Shown here: positions 36,632 to 48,426 of the stretch, piece by piece
Layout of the letters: every line of letters starts with the position of its first letter
Position numbering within the stretch: the stretch's first letter is position 1
NCBI GenBank assembly: GCA_020747015.1
Contig: JAGTJM010000051.1
Span: 124,001-188,000 of the forward strand
Direction of reading: 5' to 3'
Origin: Pyrenochaeta sp. MPI-SDFR-AT-0127
Lineage: Eukaryota; Ascomycota; Dothideomycetes; Pleosporales; Cucurbitariaceae
DNA: 64,000 bases
Notes under the pieces: model-generated
The model's database searches: none
The model's input: the letters and a program-made list of their open reading frames with translations, nothing else
What the model was told of the DNA's origin: nothing
Translations under genes and position numbers: made by a program

Positions 36632-38211
36632 TTATCTCTTCTTGTAAACCCACCCACCGAGCCACAAGTACGCCGGCACAGCACTCACAGCTGATAACAA
36701 CCCCAACACCCACGCCATTGTCGCCCAACCTCTGTCTTCCACTATAAACCCAGCCAGCAATGGTCCTATCATGCAACCTGCTGCAAAAGCAACATTGAAA
36801 AGAGCATAAGCCTGGGCATAAGCACCGCCTGGCCCGAATCCGGCATGACCACTAGCCAGCATGCTCTTCTCCTTGGCTTCCACAACACCCGATATTTCAG
36901 CCATGATAGGGGGAAATGTCAAGGCGAGAAACAATCCTGCGAGAGCCAAGAGTGCACATATGAGTACTTTGTCTTGGATGGTGTTCTCCTCAATGAACCG
37001 TAAGCAAACAAATGGAGGGCACGCGAACAGGAATCCAACAACGACAAAGTAGCGGCCACCGTACCTGTCGCTAAGCCATCCGAAGAGAGGTGCAAGAAAT
37101 GTCGGTATAACGAGAGGGAGGAATAGAAGCGCTGCGCCTGTAGACTTCCAGTGAAAGATTTTTGCAGCGTGAATCGTGAGAACTGAATCGAAAGACGTGA
37201 TGAGCGCGGCCTGAATAAGAGAGCAGAAGAGCGCAGCGAGGAGACGACGGGAGTAAAGAAGTGACAGAACTGGCGGAAGGCGATCGCGTCGACGTTGTCG
37301 GGGAGGGGTGTCCGGACCCGATGCCGGAACATTCCTTTGGCTGCGGTTCAACTCAACTGGACCACCCTTTTCTGCATCGGAAACTTGATGAACCGCTTCC
37401 ACAGCGTCATTTGGCACATCTGTTGAACTCATTGGTCGTCTTCCTGCAGTATCAAGGTTCCATCTTGCAGCTACCTTCTTCTCCACAAGTAGCAGCCGAA
37501 GGATGATATCCAGTCCGATCAAGCCATACGCCATACCAAATACAGCATTGTATCCAGCATTATCGTACACTACGCCACCTAATAATGGAGATAGAAGAAT
37601 ACCAAGTGACATGCCCAAGCTTAGCCACCCTGTAGCAGTGGCAAGCCTCTCCTGCGGCACAGTATCCGCCAGGAGCGCAAGACCGACAACCCATCTGTAT
37701 TAGATTAGTTATACCATTGTCTCTGGGACGTCCAAACACTTACACGACTGCAGCTGAAGCACCTTGTAGTATTCTCCCAACAATTAGGATCCCGGTGGAG
37801 TTACCGACATTGAGCAAGACAGTTGAGCCTAAGAGAGCGAAAAGCCCCAAGAGCAATGGAGACCGCCGAGATGTGCCACGATCAGCAAGCCAGCCACAAA
37901 TAGGTGAGAAAGCCAGTAGAGATGCCCCATAAATGGCGACAAGTACAGAGACCCAATACTGAACTCTATCCGACTCAACGTGACTCCGGGCCTGGATAGC
38001 AAAGGGGATGACAGGGACGATGACGCCATAAAGGAACATGTCCTAAGAAGTCAGTCCTGGGGTCAAACTCCAATCGCAGGCACATACATACAGTAAATAC
38101 AGCTAACGCTATTGTGCCGATGATGAACCCATCCGAGCTTCGGACCTTCAGCATGAACGGTGGTTTGGAGCCATGTTGTGTCAATGACGACAGCCATTTG
38201 GGACGCGTCAT
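36632..38211 (-). CDS. MFS transporter, DHA1-like (multidrug / vesicular amine type)
   Basis: Three exons on minus: 38092-38211, 37744-38042 and 36632-37694 (493 aa), with 49 bp introns. The start is ATG 38211 (MTRPKWLSSL); the frame is open upstream but has no earlier ATG. The first helix reads through the first splice as AVFTDMFLYGVIVPVIPF. MFS motif A appears twice, as GWLADRGTSRRSP in the N-half and GWLSDRYGGRYF in the C-half. GRILQGASAAVVWVVGLALLADTVPQERLATATG matches the drug:H+ antiporter motifs B and C region. The central loop (about residues 230-290) is charged and arginine-rich. An export role at the plasma membrane or vacuole is likely from the family; the substrate is unknown. Confidence 0.93.
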
Positions 38212-40385
38212 GCCCACGAGCTCCTTCTCTTTAATGTCTCCTTTCAAAACTTCACAAGGCCCCAGGTGTTCAAATGGAATGATGATGAAAAGGCACTCGG
38301 AGAAGTTGCATGCTACTAGAGTCCATCACATAGAGAGATCGTCAGATGGTCGAGCCACGCCCAGCGGCGTTCGTATTTCGCGCCAGCGTTGCCGAGGCTA
38401 TTTTTCGCCCCACTGTAGCTGAGGCGCGGTCCATCTGCTACCTGACAGTCCATCTTTCAGAAATAGGAAAACCAGAGATGGAAATCAAGCAAGCCGGATG
38501 TGAGAAGGGTTGCAGAACGGTTGGTCATGGTGAATCGGATCATTGGTATGACACGAGAAAGCGCCGAACTTGGCCCGGTGTGCGTCTTTAAATTGCCCGA
38601 TTCATATCAATAAATAACCCGATTGCGCTCCCTGAAGAGGAATTGTTGGGAAGAGGTAACTGGTACAATTAGTATCCATCTTTATCATCAAATTTGCTCT
38701 CTGCAAAACACTGTGGGCGGAAATCATGCAAGCGCACCATTTGTTGATTTCACCTTCGCTGCCTCTTCAAAGGACAGGGAATTAGATGGCCTTTCACCGC
38801 TTATAAAGATCTATTGTCATTGCCGCCTCATCGTCGGCCATCTGCTACACGTCTCGAAATGAATGCAGCCACCGATATCCCAGCTCTCTTCAGGTTTCGC
38901 GCATTCTCATCACAAGCTTCCAAAAGCCGCTTTCGTTCTAACAGTAGTGCGAACAAGCAGGCGCGAAAAAGAGGCTATCCGTTGAATGGCTTCATTGGAG
39001 AAAACCATGATCATCCTTGTACACCATCTCGTCTTCTTGTAAGCGACAAAGTATGTACCTCTGTATTGAGGATAAATTCCCATCTTTAGAGCCCATCACA
39101 CAAGTAACTCCACATGTCAGCCTCATCCCTCCCACTCTTTGGGTCCATGAAACACACACTTCTCTATGCAATATCTCGTAGTCTGACCTTACACCCTTCC
39201 TAGGAAACCTCTTATTTAATTGCACAAAACACCTACATGAAGCTCATAGAGATGATGAGTGACTATCGAAGTCTACTATCGAAATCTGAGATATCAGATA
39301 GACAGGTCGGGTGGGTTGAGGTCGTTTGTTGTTGCTTGTGTGACGGCAGAGCACGATGCGACGACAAGACCTTAAAGCAAAGCCTACCAATTGCGTCTCA
39401 GTCATCAATAGATATGAACACCGTTATCGTAGGATATAAGTACTCGGACATAGGGGTTGACTTTACAAATCCCGGAGAAAACCTGTTTAAGTGGGATGTG
39501 TTAGAAATCAACATTTCTGCATCCATGAGCTGATTGACCACCCTGATCATATCATTGGTCAGGGTGGATCACTAAGATATGGTGATCCCACCAATGGAAA
39601 CATAGTTTCAGGGCAAGATCCAACTGCATGCATAACAAGATGCCGACTGACAACATGCACTCCTTCGTGCGATACACATCAACCAAGGCCTTAAACAAAC
39701 AACCACAATGCTAATGATCCACATATTATGATCCCCTCTAATGGTGACGCGGAACTGAAGTTCTTTTCCGCCCGCAACCGGATAGGTTCACTGTTTCTAA
39801 TGCGTGACTGACAACAATAACCATGTCTCTGCGGCGTAGTCTCTGCATTTCTCGTCGAACAATTGTTCTTCAAAGGGAATTCAAATGCCTTACTGAAACA
39901 TTTGATCAATTCAACGTACATAAAGTAAGTGTCTCATTGTATGACGAATTTGCACAATTTTTGAGCCCCCACATTGGTAATCATAGAAGTGAAAGTGCTA
40001 CAGAATGAGCTATTATCACGCACGTGGACTCGATCAGACACAGATTGATGTAGATATGATGGTCTCATGCATTTACCAACGCAAATAAGATGTCCGCTTT
40101 GATGTTAGGTGTCGGGTATTACCGTTTGAACATCCCAATCCAGCCTCCAACGTCTGATCTACGTAATTAGTCAAGGTAGCTGCACAACCTTCGACATAAT
40201 ACTCCGTTTTACGTACCTCCATCGATCCTTCGGCGTCGGGACTTCAGATTGCACCACTCCGTTTATCCTTCGCTTCGCGACACCGGCTCGATAGGGCCCA
40301 CATAAAACCCATGAAGTACCCATAAGACTTGTCACTTCCAGCGCACATTTCCTTTTCTTTGCCCACCACCACCATCATATTGAAA
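38212..40385. other. Long intergenic region with inverted repeats
   Basis: 2.2 kb between the divergently transcribed MFS and SDR genes. Short frames at 38814-39089 and 39237-39533 have no support. Nested inverted repeats lie at 39538-39592 (listed separately). No other structure was seen. Confidence 0.5.
39538..39592. repeat. Nested inverted repeats
   Basis: CCACCCTGA (39538-39546) pairs perfectly with TCAGGGTGG (39559-39567) across a 12-nt loop. GGTGGATCAC (39563-39572) is also nearly complementary to GTGATCCCACC (39582-39592). The middle segment could therefore fold with either flank. It may be a degenerate MITE end or a structured transcript element. No target-site duplication was found. 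Confidence 0.4.
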
Positions 40386-41291
40386 ATGCCTTCTCCAACC
40401 AAGAAATATCATAAAACCACCTACCCATCTCTCGATCCCACTCGCCCAGAGCTGTCAGCCAAAGGAAAGACAATTATCATCACTGGTGGGGGCACAGGAA
40501 TCGGAGCCGAGACGACAAGGTATTTTGCCAAAGCAGGTGCGTCTCGCATCGCGATCCTTGGCCGCAGAGAACAACCTCTGCTCGACACCAAGGCCAAGAT
40601 AGAAACGGAATTTCCCGGGCTCGACATCATCGTCGTTCCAACAAATGTCACTCAAAAAGACGAGGTAGACGCGGCCTTCGCAAAGGCTGCTAATGGTGGA
40701 AAGATCGATGTTCTCGTCAGTAACGCGGCAGTCCTTGGCGTACATGAGCGCATTGTAGACTTGACTGCGGAGGACTTCCTCTCTGGTGTCGTGACAAACC
40801 TGCAGGGAAACTTCAACGTCGCCAAGGCCTTCTTGAACTACGCACCCAAGAATGCTGTCCTCATTGAGACAAACTCGGCTGCTGCGCATCTCACCGTCGC
40901 GCCAAAGTTTGCAACCTACAATGTTTCGAAGATTGCCACGGCCCGCTTTTACAGCACCCTTGCATTTGAAAATCCTGAGTTGTCTGTTTTCAGCATCCAG
41001 CCCGGAGTAGTGGATACAGCCATGGCCAGAGAATCTGGATACGAGCCCACAGAAGAAGGCAAGGATCCCGTTTTGTACGGAGAAGCCAATGATGCACTTT
41101 CCGATTACGATGATGTCAGTTTGCCAGCAAGCTTTATTGTTTGGCTTGCGAGCTCAGAGGCAAGCTTCCTCAAGGGCAAGTTCTTGTGGGCAAATTGGGA
41201 TGTGGATGAGTTGAAAGCCAGGCAGAAGGAGATTGAAAATGGTTGGTTGTTGAACATTGGACTCATAGGATGGCCATTTGAAGAAGCCTAG
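40386..41291 (+). CDS. Short-chain dehydrogenase/reductase (classical SDR)
   Basis: Single exon, 301 aa. ATG 40386 follows a CCACC-rich leader with no earlier in-frame ATG. The Rossmann cofactor motif is TGGGTGIG (residues 33-40), followed by an arginine-rich ILGRREQPL, which favours NADP(H). The NNAG position reads VSNAAVLG. The catalytic set is S164 in ETNSAAA with Y178 and K182 in YNVSK, so the triad is complete. QPGVVDTAMA follows as the usual PG motif. Cytosolic, with an alcohol/ketone substrate unknown. The gene converges on the GH45 gene, with 198 bp between the two stop codons. Confidence 0.94.
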   Translation: MPSPTKKYHKTTYPSLDPTRPELSAKGKTIIITGGGTGIGAETTRYFAKAGASRIAILGRREQPLLDTKAKIETEFPGLDIIVVPTNVTQKDEVDAAFAKAANGGKIDVLVSNAAVLGVHERIVDLTAEDFLSGVVTNLQGNFNVAKAFLNYAPKNAVLIETNSAAAHLTVAPKFATYNVSKIATARFYSTLAFENPELSVFSIQPGVVDTAMARESGYEPTEEGKDPVLYGEANDALSDYDDVSLPASFIVWLASSEASFLKGKFLWANWDVDELKARQKEIENGWLLNIGLIGWPFEEA

Positions 41292-41489
41292 TAGAAGTAT
41301 TTGAGGTACTAAGTAGTAATCAGACCTCGAGAGCTGATCTCTACTTCGTCAATTCATATATACAAGAAGGGTGATCCTGATTGAATCAGGGTAGATTTCA
41401 GTCCTATTCCAATTTGTGACTTCGAGAGTCCTCATTGAGGACCTTTCCACGATGATGGGTTTCGAAACCCCTCAAAATATCGTCATTTA

Positions 41490-42232
41490 TCAATTCCTAA
41501 CACACCCAGTCTTATCTGTAAGAGCCTTCGGGCACGTGACTTGCTTGAACGACACACTCGGGTTATCCGCGTTCGCAAACCAGTCAAATCGCCAATAGCA
41601 CCCAGCCTTCAACTTCTCGGGGAAGGCGTCGCACTCGGAGCGTGATGAGATGCCGCCGTATTGTTGGCCCCAACCCTGAGATGGGGCACCAAATTGGCTG
41701 GTGCAGCCGTTAAAGATACCGACGCCGCCACCGGGCATTGCAAGATCGAAGTGATTGTCTCCAAGGTCGCCGCCGGTGTTGGTTGCTTGTACGATCATCT
41801 TCTTTCCGGAGACGGGACCAGATGTGAAGGTCAGTCTGGAGGTGGGAAGTTAGCAAGTGAAATTGAGATGTCATCTGATGGACAGGTGAGAACATACTCG
41901 TAACAGGCACAGCACCAAGAACTCTCAGTTCCACCGGCCAGCTTGACAGCAGCAAACCCATACGCCAGTTTATCGTCGACGGCCCATGGGCTCTGGTTTG
42001 TGCACATGAACGCTGTACCGCCACTCTCACATCCATTCTTCGCAGCCATGTTGGCAAGAGGGTTGTCCTGCTTGTCGCAGCTCTGGACAGGATGGCTCAC
42101 TGAAGCCTTTCCAGCCCATCCACATGACCCCTTGCAGCAATCCCAATATCTGGTGGTCTTTCCGTTTTGGGCATCGACAGTCGCGAGGCCAGTGGCGACA
42201 GCCAAAACGGCAAGTTGTTTGAGAGATACCAT
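41490..42232 (-). CDS. Secreted endo-beta-1,4-glucanase, GH45, without cellulose-binding module
   Basis: Two exons on minus, 41898-42232 and 41490-41835 (226 aa), joined by a 62 bp intron in the middle of the double-psi barrel. A signal peptide covers about residues 1-20 (cleavage near VDA-QN). The nucleophile/base aspartate is in the signature [17 protein letters not shown], and the acid aspartate in [20 protein letters not shown]. The many paired cysteines fit the disulfide-rich GH45 fold. The protein ends soon after the catalytic domain, at [11 protein letters not shown], with no linker or CBM1. The conserved IFDGC is IFNGC here, which is not one of the two catalytic acids. It would cut amorphous cellulose outside the cell, consistent with plant-associated life. 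Confidence 0.96.
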
Positions 42233-43072
42233 GATGAATGAGTCGAGAGCTGATGGTTTGTCTTCACAGAATGTAAACTGAGGTCGCCGAGATGCCAGAG
42301 CAAAGTTCGGGCAGTCGGGTGCTCAAGATATATGAGTTTTCCTGCGTAGTGGACTGCATGGCAATTCCAACCCCACATTTTCTTCTCTGCATGACCCTGT
42401 TCATGCGCAAATTTGCTTCTAGAGTTCTTCTAGTTGACCAACCCGGCTCACGGCTCCGGCACACAACCGACGTCAATAACCCTTCATCTCCTCAAACAGT
42501 GGCACAAGGCTGCGGCCGACATGCCCATTGGTCACACGACACCAACGTACGCAATGGTGGACTTGGTAGATGAGCTTAGTGTGGAGCCTATCCAGGAACA
42601 GCGCATAAAGTGGTCAGAAGAGCGAAGCCTCAGCATTGGCGACGTGTGAAACAATCTGACGTTCATATGGGTGGCGGGATCGCGGGTGTATGCGTTGTGA
42701 TAAGTGCCGGGGAACGGGCATGATCCTAGCGGACATTTAATTGAAGCGCTAGCCCACGATGCCACCATGCGGGGTGCATGCGCGTTACATGTATACCCGA
42801 AAGCTTGATTCGAGAGACCGGAACATGGGCATCAGATTGGAGTACGAAGCTGATCACCATAGAAGCAAGCAGCGTTGCGAGAGAAGATGAGGAGAGAGAT
42901 GAGCGGCGAGATGGGTAACTTAGAAAAGGGCCGACCGGAATGAAGCTTCCGGGCCAATCCGCAGCAATGAAATGCGTACATTGAGAAAAAACTGCTCAAA
43001 ACTCTTCGATAGCAATTACTTTTTGATATCTGGATAAATGCCAAAGAGCACTGATTCGGGCCTCCGCAGACA
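42233..43072. other. Intergenic region
   Basis: 840 bp containing the GH45 promoter and the 3' end of the oxygenase gene. I see no gene. Confidence 0.6.
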
Positions 43073-44315
43073 TTAATCATAGTAATTCTTCACCTCCAAA
43101 CCCTTGAACTGAAACGACGTCCCTTCCCGCTTGTCTATGACTGTTTTATGATGCACATCCTTCACTCTCGCTCTTACATACTCTGTTCCTGTCGGTACTG
43201 GCCTACTTAGATCTTTGTCTTTCTCAGAAACCAGACCCAGGCGATCAAGCAAAGGAGATGGAACTGTCCGCATGGGCGTCTTGTCGCCTGGTCGACTGAA
43301 GTAAAGCAGACCTAAGCGTGGGATATCAATTTGGTCCTTTGGTGGCGTGACAACGCGGTGCACCGTAGATTTGATGAAACCTTGTGGAGATCAATATTAG
43401 TGGGTCTCAAGTAATTATCGAAGTGGAGCCTGATAGCTTACCATTCGTCAAGAACGTCAGTGTGTCCGCAGCATTACATGTGATCCCACCTTCAACAGGT
43501 TTGACATACTTCCATTCTCCCTCCGGTGTCCTAATTTGTAACCCAGCAACATGCTGACTGAACAGCAATGTCAAACTTCCGAAATCAGTGTGACCACCCT
43601 TCGAATACGCCTGCGCGCGGTCCCACTCGTCCTGCGTGCGCACATTGTAGATCATATAGCGCAAATGATCGTCTGAAACCTCCTCATATGCGTGTGCATC
43701 TGCGAGGTAATTTTCTGGGAGTTCAAGGATGATGGACATTAGAGTGAAGAGTTTACGTGCTACCTTTTCGTGGACGTCCTTATGGAATTGGCGGACCTCA
43801 TCCCAATTTTGTTCAATGACCTTGTGCTTCCCAACGTTAGACCACGCTGGGATGTCCTTGTGTATGTTGAGCTGGTAGTCAGTGGTAAGCAGATGTCTTC
43901 CTATAACTTAGCAACATTTACCTACCATTTCAATGTTTTCTTTGACGCCCGTGTCACCAATCCATCTTGAGTTCTCGCGATACCCAAAGTACTCGCCTTC
44001 CGCAAAGTTACAGGGAAACCTTCTCTTCTCCTCCAGGTACTCTTTGAAGAATGTGTTCCCGATACTGAACTGCTTCAGCACACGATCATCCTCGATACCA
44101 GTATTTGTCACTATCCAGAACCCGACTCTTGTTATCGCATCGTATAGTTGGCCAGCGAGCTTCTGTTTACCACCCGGTTCATCAAACTGCGAAAGATCGA
44201 TTGTGGTCAGTGGCGCCCAATCAAGATCCTCTTTTGTTTCTTGTGGACGACTCCATGGCTTGATAAGTAGTTTGTCAGTCGCTTGGGTGCTGGTGTCAAT
44301 CGCACCTGGAGCCAT
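43073..44315 (-). CDS. 2-oxoglutarate/Fe(II)-dependent oxygenase (isopenicillin N synthase-like)
   Basis: Three exons on minus: 43926-44315, 43442-43871 and 43073-43380 (375 aa), with introns of 54 and 61 bp. The DIOX_N region (LTTIDLSQFD, ITRVGFWIVTNTGI) precedes the jelly roll. The iron ligands are H224 and D226 in GGHTDFGS and H281 in KSTVHRVV. R295 in PRLGLLYFSRPGD is in place for 2-oxoglutarate. All key residues are present, so it should be active. Relatives range from thymine 7-hydroxylase-type catabolic enzymes to secondary-metabolite and gibberellin oxidases. The substrate cannot be assigned from sequence. It is transcribed divergently from a Dal5-type transporter over a 680 bp shared promoter with GATA sites, which suggests the two act on one imported compound. 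Confidence 0.93.
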
Positions 44316-44995
44316 AATGGTGTTTCGCGAGCAGTAATAATGATGGCATCAATTTCAAATTTCAAGGACACTGATCTCAGCTTTAAGCAGAACGTCAACT
44401 TGATCATCGGATATAAGCATCCACGCTCTACTCTGGTATCTAATGCAGCTCATGCGGGGTTACCAGCATGATTGGGTAATTCCTCTCACGACACCATGGC
44501 CCTAGTATTGCGTGCTTCGGTTCTGCGAACACGTGCTCCTCCTGAATCCCATCGTTGACAGGTTACTTGACGGTTCTCGCTACCAGAGTCTGCACCTATC
44601 ATGCAAGTCGTGATTATACCCTTGCGACACGTTTCCAACGCGTGGGAATAACTTACAGCAGTTATTGCGATAACGGAGATAAATGGGAGCCGAAGCTTGT
44701 TGTACGCCAGGTTGAATGCTTGCGTGCATAGCTAAGGCTTGATATCCCCAATTATCGTCATGCAAGGAGCTATGTCGCCATGTATATGAAGACTGGACTG
44801 TTATCAGCTTTCGAGCCAACATGATTAAAACTCCCATGGTCATGGCCATTCAAACCGGCTGACCAACTCCTCAAATTCGTCCTTGTCGTCTGTCAAGATT
44901 GGGCGTTCGCTCCCGTTCATTGGCTCTTGCTTTCTTTGGTCCTCCTTTTAATATCAGTATCATCTGGCGATCAATTGCTGTTTGAACAGACGAGC
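44316..44995. other. Shared bidirectional promoter of oxygenase and transporter
   Basis: 680 bp between divergent start codons. It holds three HGATAR motifs, two of them tandem (listed separately), and no gene. Confidence 0.6.
44668..44806. promoter_or_regulatory. Cluster of GATA-factor motifs
   Basis: CGATAA at 44668-44673, AGATAA at 44677-44682 and an inverted TGATAA at 44801-44806 lie between the divergent oxygenase and transporter genes. Closely paired HGATAR sites fit AreA-type nitrogen control. The function is inferred from motif only. Confidence 0.35.
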
Positions 44996-46594
44996 ATGGC
45001 TACTACCGTGGATCCTATCGATAAACTTACCTACGCTGCCAACGAATCTAGCCCACTGTCTTCCAAAAACTCACGGGATGTTGAATCTACTGTACGATTC
45101 GAACTCGATCCAGAATTAGAGCGAAAGATTCTCCGTAAGATCGACTACTGGCTTGTGGGGTTCTACTCCCTGGTCTACGTCTTCCGGGTCATCGACTCTG
45201 CAAACTACTCCAACGCCGCAATCATCAATCTCGAACAAGGAACTGGCATCAAGAAACAACTTGGCTTCACTCCTTCGCAATGGGCCTGGACGCTTTCCAT
45301 ATTCTCGTACAGTTACTTGATCTTTGAACCGACAAATACTATCCTCTTGAAGCTGTTCAAACCGAGTTTATGGATGTTTATCTTGATCATGGCCTGGGGT
45401 ATCTCGGCATGTTGTTCAGCCGCTGCAGTGAACTTTGAGGGTATGATGTGTGTGCGGTTCGCGATTGGAATGGCGGAGGCTGGTTTCTTTCCCAGCGTGC
45501 TGTATCATTATGCATTCTGGTACAAGCCAAGTGAAATGCCGCAGCGAATTGCTTTCTTTTACTCCGTGGGCCAAGTCTCGAGCGCTCTTTCTGGGCTTCT
45601 TGCTTACGCAATCTCGTACATGGATCAGCTTGGTGGGCTATCCGGGTGGAGATGGCTGTTCTTGCTCGAAGGACTACCCGCGATACTTCTGTCTTTTGTT
45701 GCGTTCTGGCTGCCAGACTACCCAGCCACGGCGACAATGTTGACCGAGGAAGAGCGAATATTTCTTTCGAAAAGGCTGGCTGCTAGTGCTCCGAAAGGAG
45801 AGAAGCATTGGGACTTTGCATCGTTGAAGGTCATGGTTAAAGATCCGACGTTGTATACGTTCAGTATATATTGGATTTGCCACGGCATCGGCGGTTTCGG
45901 TATTGGATTTGCGCTTCCGACTGTCATCTATCAGCTCGGCTTCACTACGACTGCAAAATCACAGCTTATGAACATGGTAAGCTCCGCATACAGGAAAGAT
46001 AAAATAAGAGAGATTATTTACGAATTATAGCCCCCATACATATCCGCTTTCATACTTCTCAATACTTTAGGATTTTTGCTCCATAGAAAATGGATCAGAC
46101 CCTGGCTTACAGCTGTTGGAAGTAGGTGATCCTAGCGCTACCTGAAACTTAACATGCGCTGACAAGAATAGTCGAATCCACAATTATCATCTGCTACATC
46201 GTCCTGCTTACCGTCAATAATCCTGTAATTAGGTACCTCGCTCTCATAACAGCAGTTGCATGTGCCGGATGCGCGTATCCAGTCATCTGGCCCGAGCGTA
46301 TACGCGCACTGGAGGGAACAGTTGCGTCCGGTATTGGCATTGGTCTCACGAATGCTTGTGCGCAATTTGGGTACGATGATCTCCGAGACTTCGGACAACT
46401 TTTGTGACAACGAGGCTGACTGCTTGGATAGAGGTATTGTTGGACCCCACGTCTTCAGCACGGTGTTCGGCCCAAGATACCGTACATCCTATGCCATCAA
46501 TCTGTCCATACTTTGTGTAGGCATATGCTCAATCCTTACCAGTTGGTTTCTAGTGGTACAGAAAGATCGAAGGAAAGCAGCAGTGGTAGAATAG
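44996..46594 (+). CDS. MFS transporter of the Dal5 / anion:cation symporter family
   Basis: Four exons, 44996-45976, 46031-46121, 46172-46370 and 46432-46594 (477 aa), with introns of 54, 50 and 61 bp. The frame is open upstream, but ATG 44996 (MATTVDPIDK) gives the usual hydrophilic N-tail. Landmarks are RKIDYWLVGFYSLVYVFRVIDSANYSNA in helix 1 (the family usually has R-x-N where this one has V-I-D-S-A-N), ISACCSAAAVNFEGMMCVRFAIGMAEAGFFPSVLYH and LSGWRWLFLLEGLPA. The second repeat is GIGIGLTNACAQFGGIVGPHVFSTVFGPRY. About 12 helices. Likely a plasma-membrane proton symporter for a small organic anion, ureide or vitamin. Its divergent pairing with the 2OG oxygenase suggests uptake of that enzyme's substrate. 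Confidence 0.93.
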
Positions 46595-48426
46595 TGGCCG
46601 AGATGAGCCTCAGGCAGGACCACTTGGGCAAGAGTGAGACAGAGTGGAAATTTGGTTTTGATGCACCACGAGGCGCAAGTTGAAGAAAGCCCGAGGGGTG
46701 AGGGCACCGCTGCAATGTCCACATTGACAACAGCTGTGGTACCACAATCGAAAGACCGTAGTGGCGCAAAAGGCTGTCGTAGTTCTTTCCTCGGTGAGTG
46801 GACTTCGTATACATGATGTAGCTGAATGCTCCTTGAGTACGCATTGTTTCACCATCTGCTCGTTGTGCATTGTTTTCCCTTTCCCTTCGTTCACGATGAT
46901 TACGCGGCTGAGGTCTGTCCACTCGTGGGAGCTGGAGTCCCGCCCTCCAGTCGGCAGTTCCTGCATACAAAGTTATTATACGAGACCGGCCCGACCGCCA
47001 CGAACGTGAAGTTGCATGTTAGTTACTGGTAGTCGTGCTTTGCCTGTCAAAGCATACTAATTTGTGTTTCCATGGTGGTTTCAGTCGCGTAATCCAATGT
47101 TGCTCTTTTGTTGCTCTTCGCTACTTTAGACACGGCACTTCCAGAAAGCGCAACTTATGACGATGGGTAGTTTGAGTAGCGGGGTCAATGAAATGAAATA
47201 TGATGTGTTCTCGCGCGTGAAACAGGTAGTGATGCGCATTTGTTCGCAAGACCAAGTGAAAAGTAGAAAACAGTGGGTATCTACGAGCACAGGCTCGACA
47301 GAATCACTCCACCTGCATTAAGCTCACCGTCCCATATGTCATAGTGCACTCAGCTTGTAGAAGCCAAAAAGTTGCGATCTACATAGTTGCGTGCCTCCTG
47401 CGGCGCAGTCTCGTTGATTGAAGTTGATAGCCACGTTAGCGTAAGCCCCCACGGGGTGATCAGTCAGAAAGCTGCCTTGGAGGGCTCTGAAGCAGTGCCA
47501 GCCGAAGATAGATTACTGCTTAGAAGAACATCTATCCATAGCAATCCATCCTAGTCGAAGGAATGTTTGGTGTTGAAACAATCGGGACATCTGACAGGCT
47601 ATCCCGGGCGGCTGTCAGATGTTGCCGACGGAGCGACAGCACATGCAAAAAGCATGTCTCCTTTCGGTGTTTTCGAGCGACATGTTGCAGGAATATGGCA
47701 CAAATGAAGGATAGGTCTCGCAGCGTTGTTGATCGCAATCATTCCAGGTGTGCAATGTCGCCTCACGAGGCTGGCATGTAACGGGAATGTCGATCAAAGT
47801 GCGCCTTGCCGGATTGGGCGACCTGAAACATGGCTTGATGTCATCCGCCAAGTTCAGCAGGCACACCCATGGTTTCGGTTACGCTTTCCGCCGCCAGGCC
47901 AAAACACCAACAGCGTCCAACGCCGCACAAAATGTGATTCGACTGTTACAACACGCCTTGGAATTCCTTGGACTAAGAAAAGTGTAGGATGCTATGCGCC
48001 CGACCCTAGTCATGTCAGGTCTCGGCGGGTTTGCGGCTCCCGCAATCCATGTGACAAAGATGGTCGTATTCGAGCCCACTACTGAGGCATTGATCGGCCG
48101 CGTCGCTCGGAGACTTGCGCACACCGTCTGACCAACGGTTGATGATCCCCCGTGCCGCAATTCGCTCAAGAGACGCCTCCTCCCTTTCTCAGTTCACTCG
48201 TTCTGTCACTCACTTGATAGTTCTGCTCTCACCCCGCTCTTTGCTGCACGCGAAGCCGCCGTTGCCCGATGGCTTGGAGCCACCGGCGAATTTACACTCC
48301 CTAACTATTCTATAGCACGCGGATTCCTCCTTCTCACCGCTGTCGACAGTCTTTCTCTTTTTTTTTCCCTCTCATTGGACATAAATTCACGGCCTGGCCT
48401 GGTGCTACGCCAACGTCAATACCAAC
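46595..48426. other. Long intergenic region
   Basis: 1.8 kb between two plus-strand genes. ORFs on both strands (46536-46970 minus, 47726-48085 plus) lack ATG, splice or family support. The last 250 bp (about 48170-48370) are pyrimidine-rich and probably form the GT31 gene's core promoter and leader. Confidence 0.5.
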
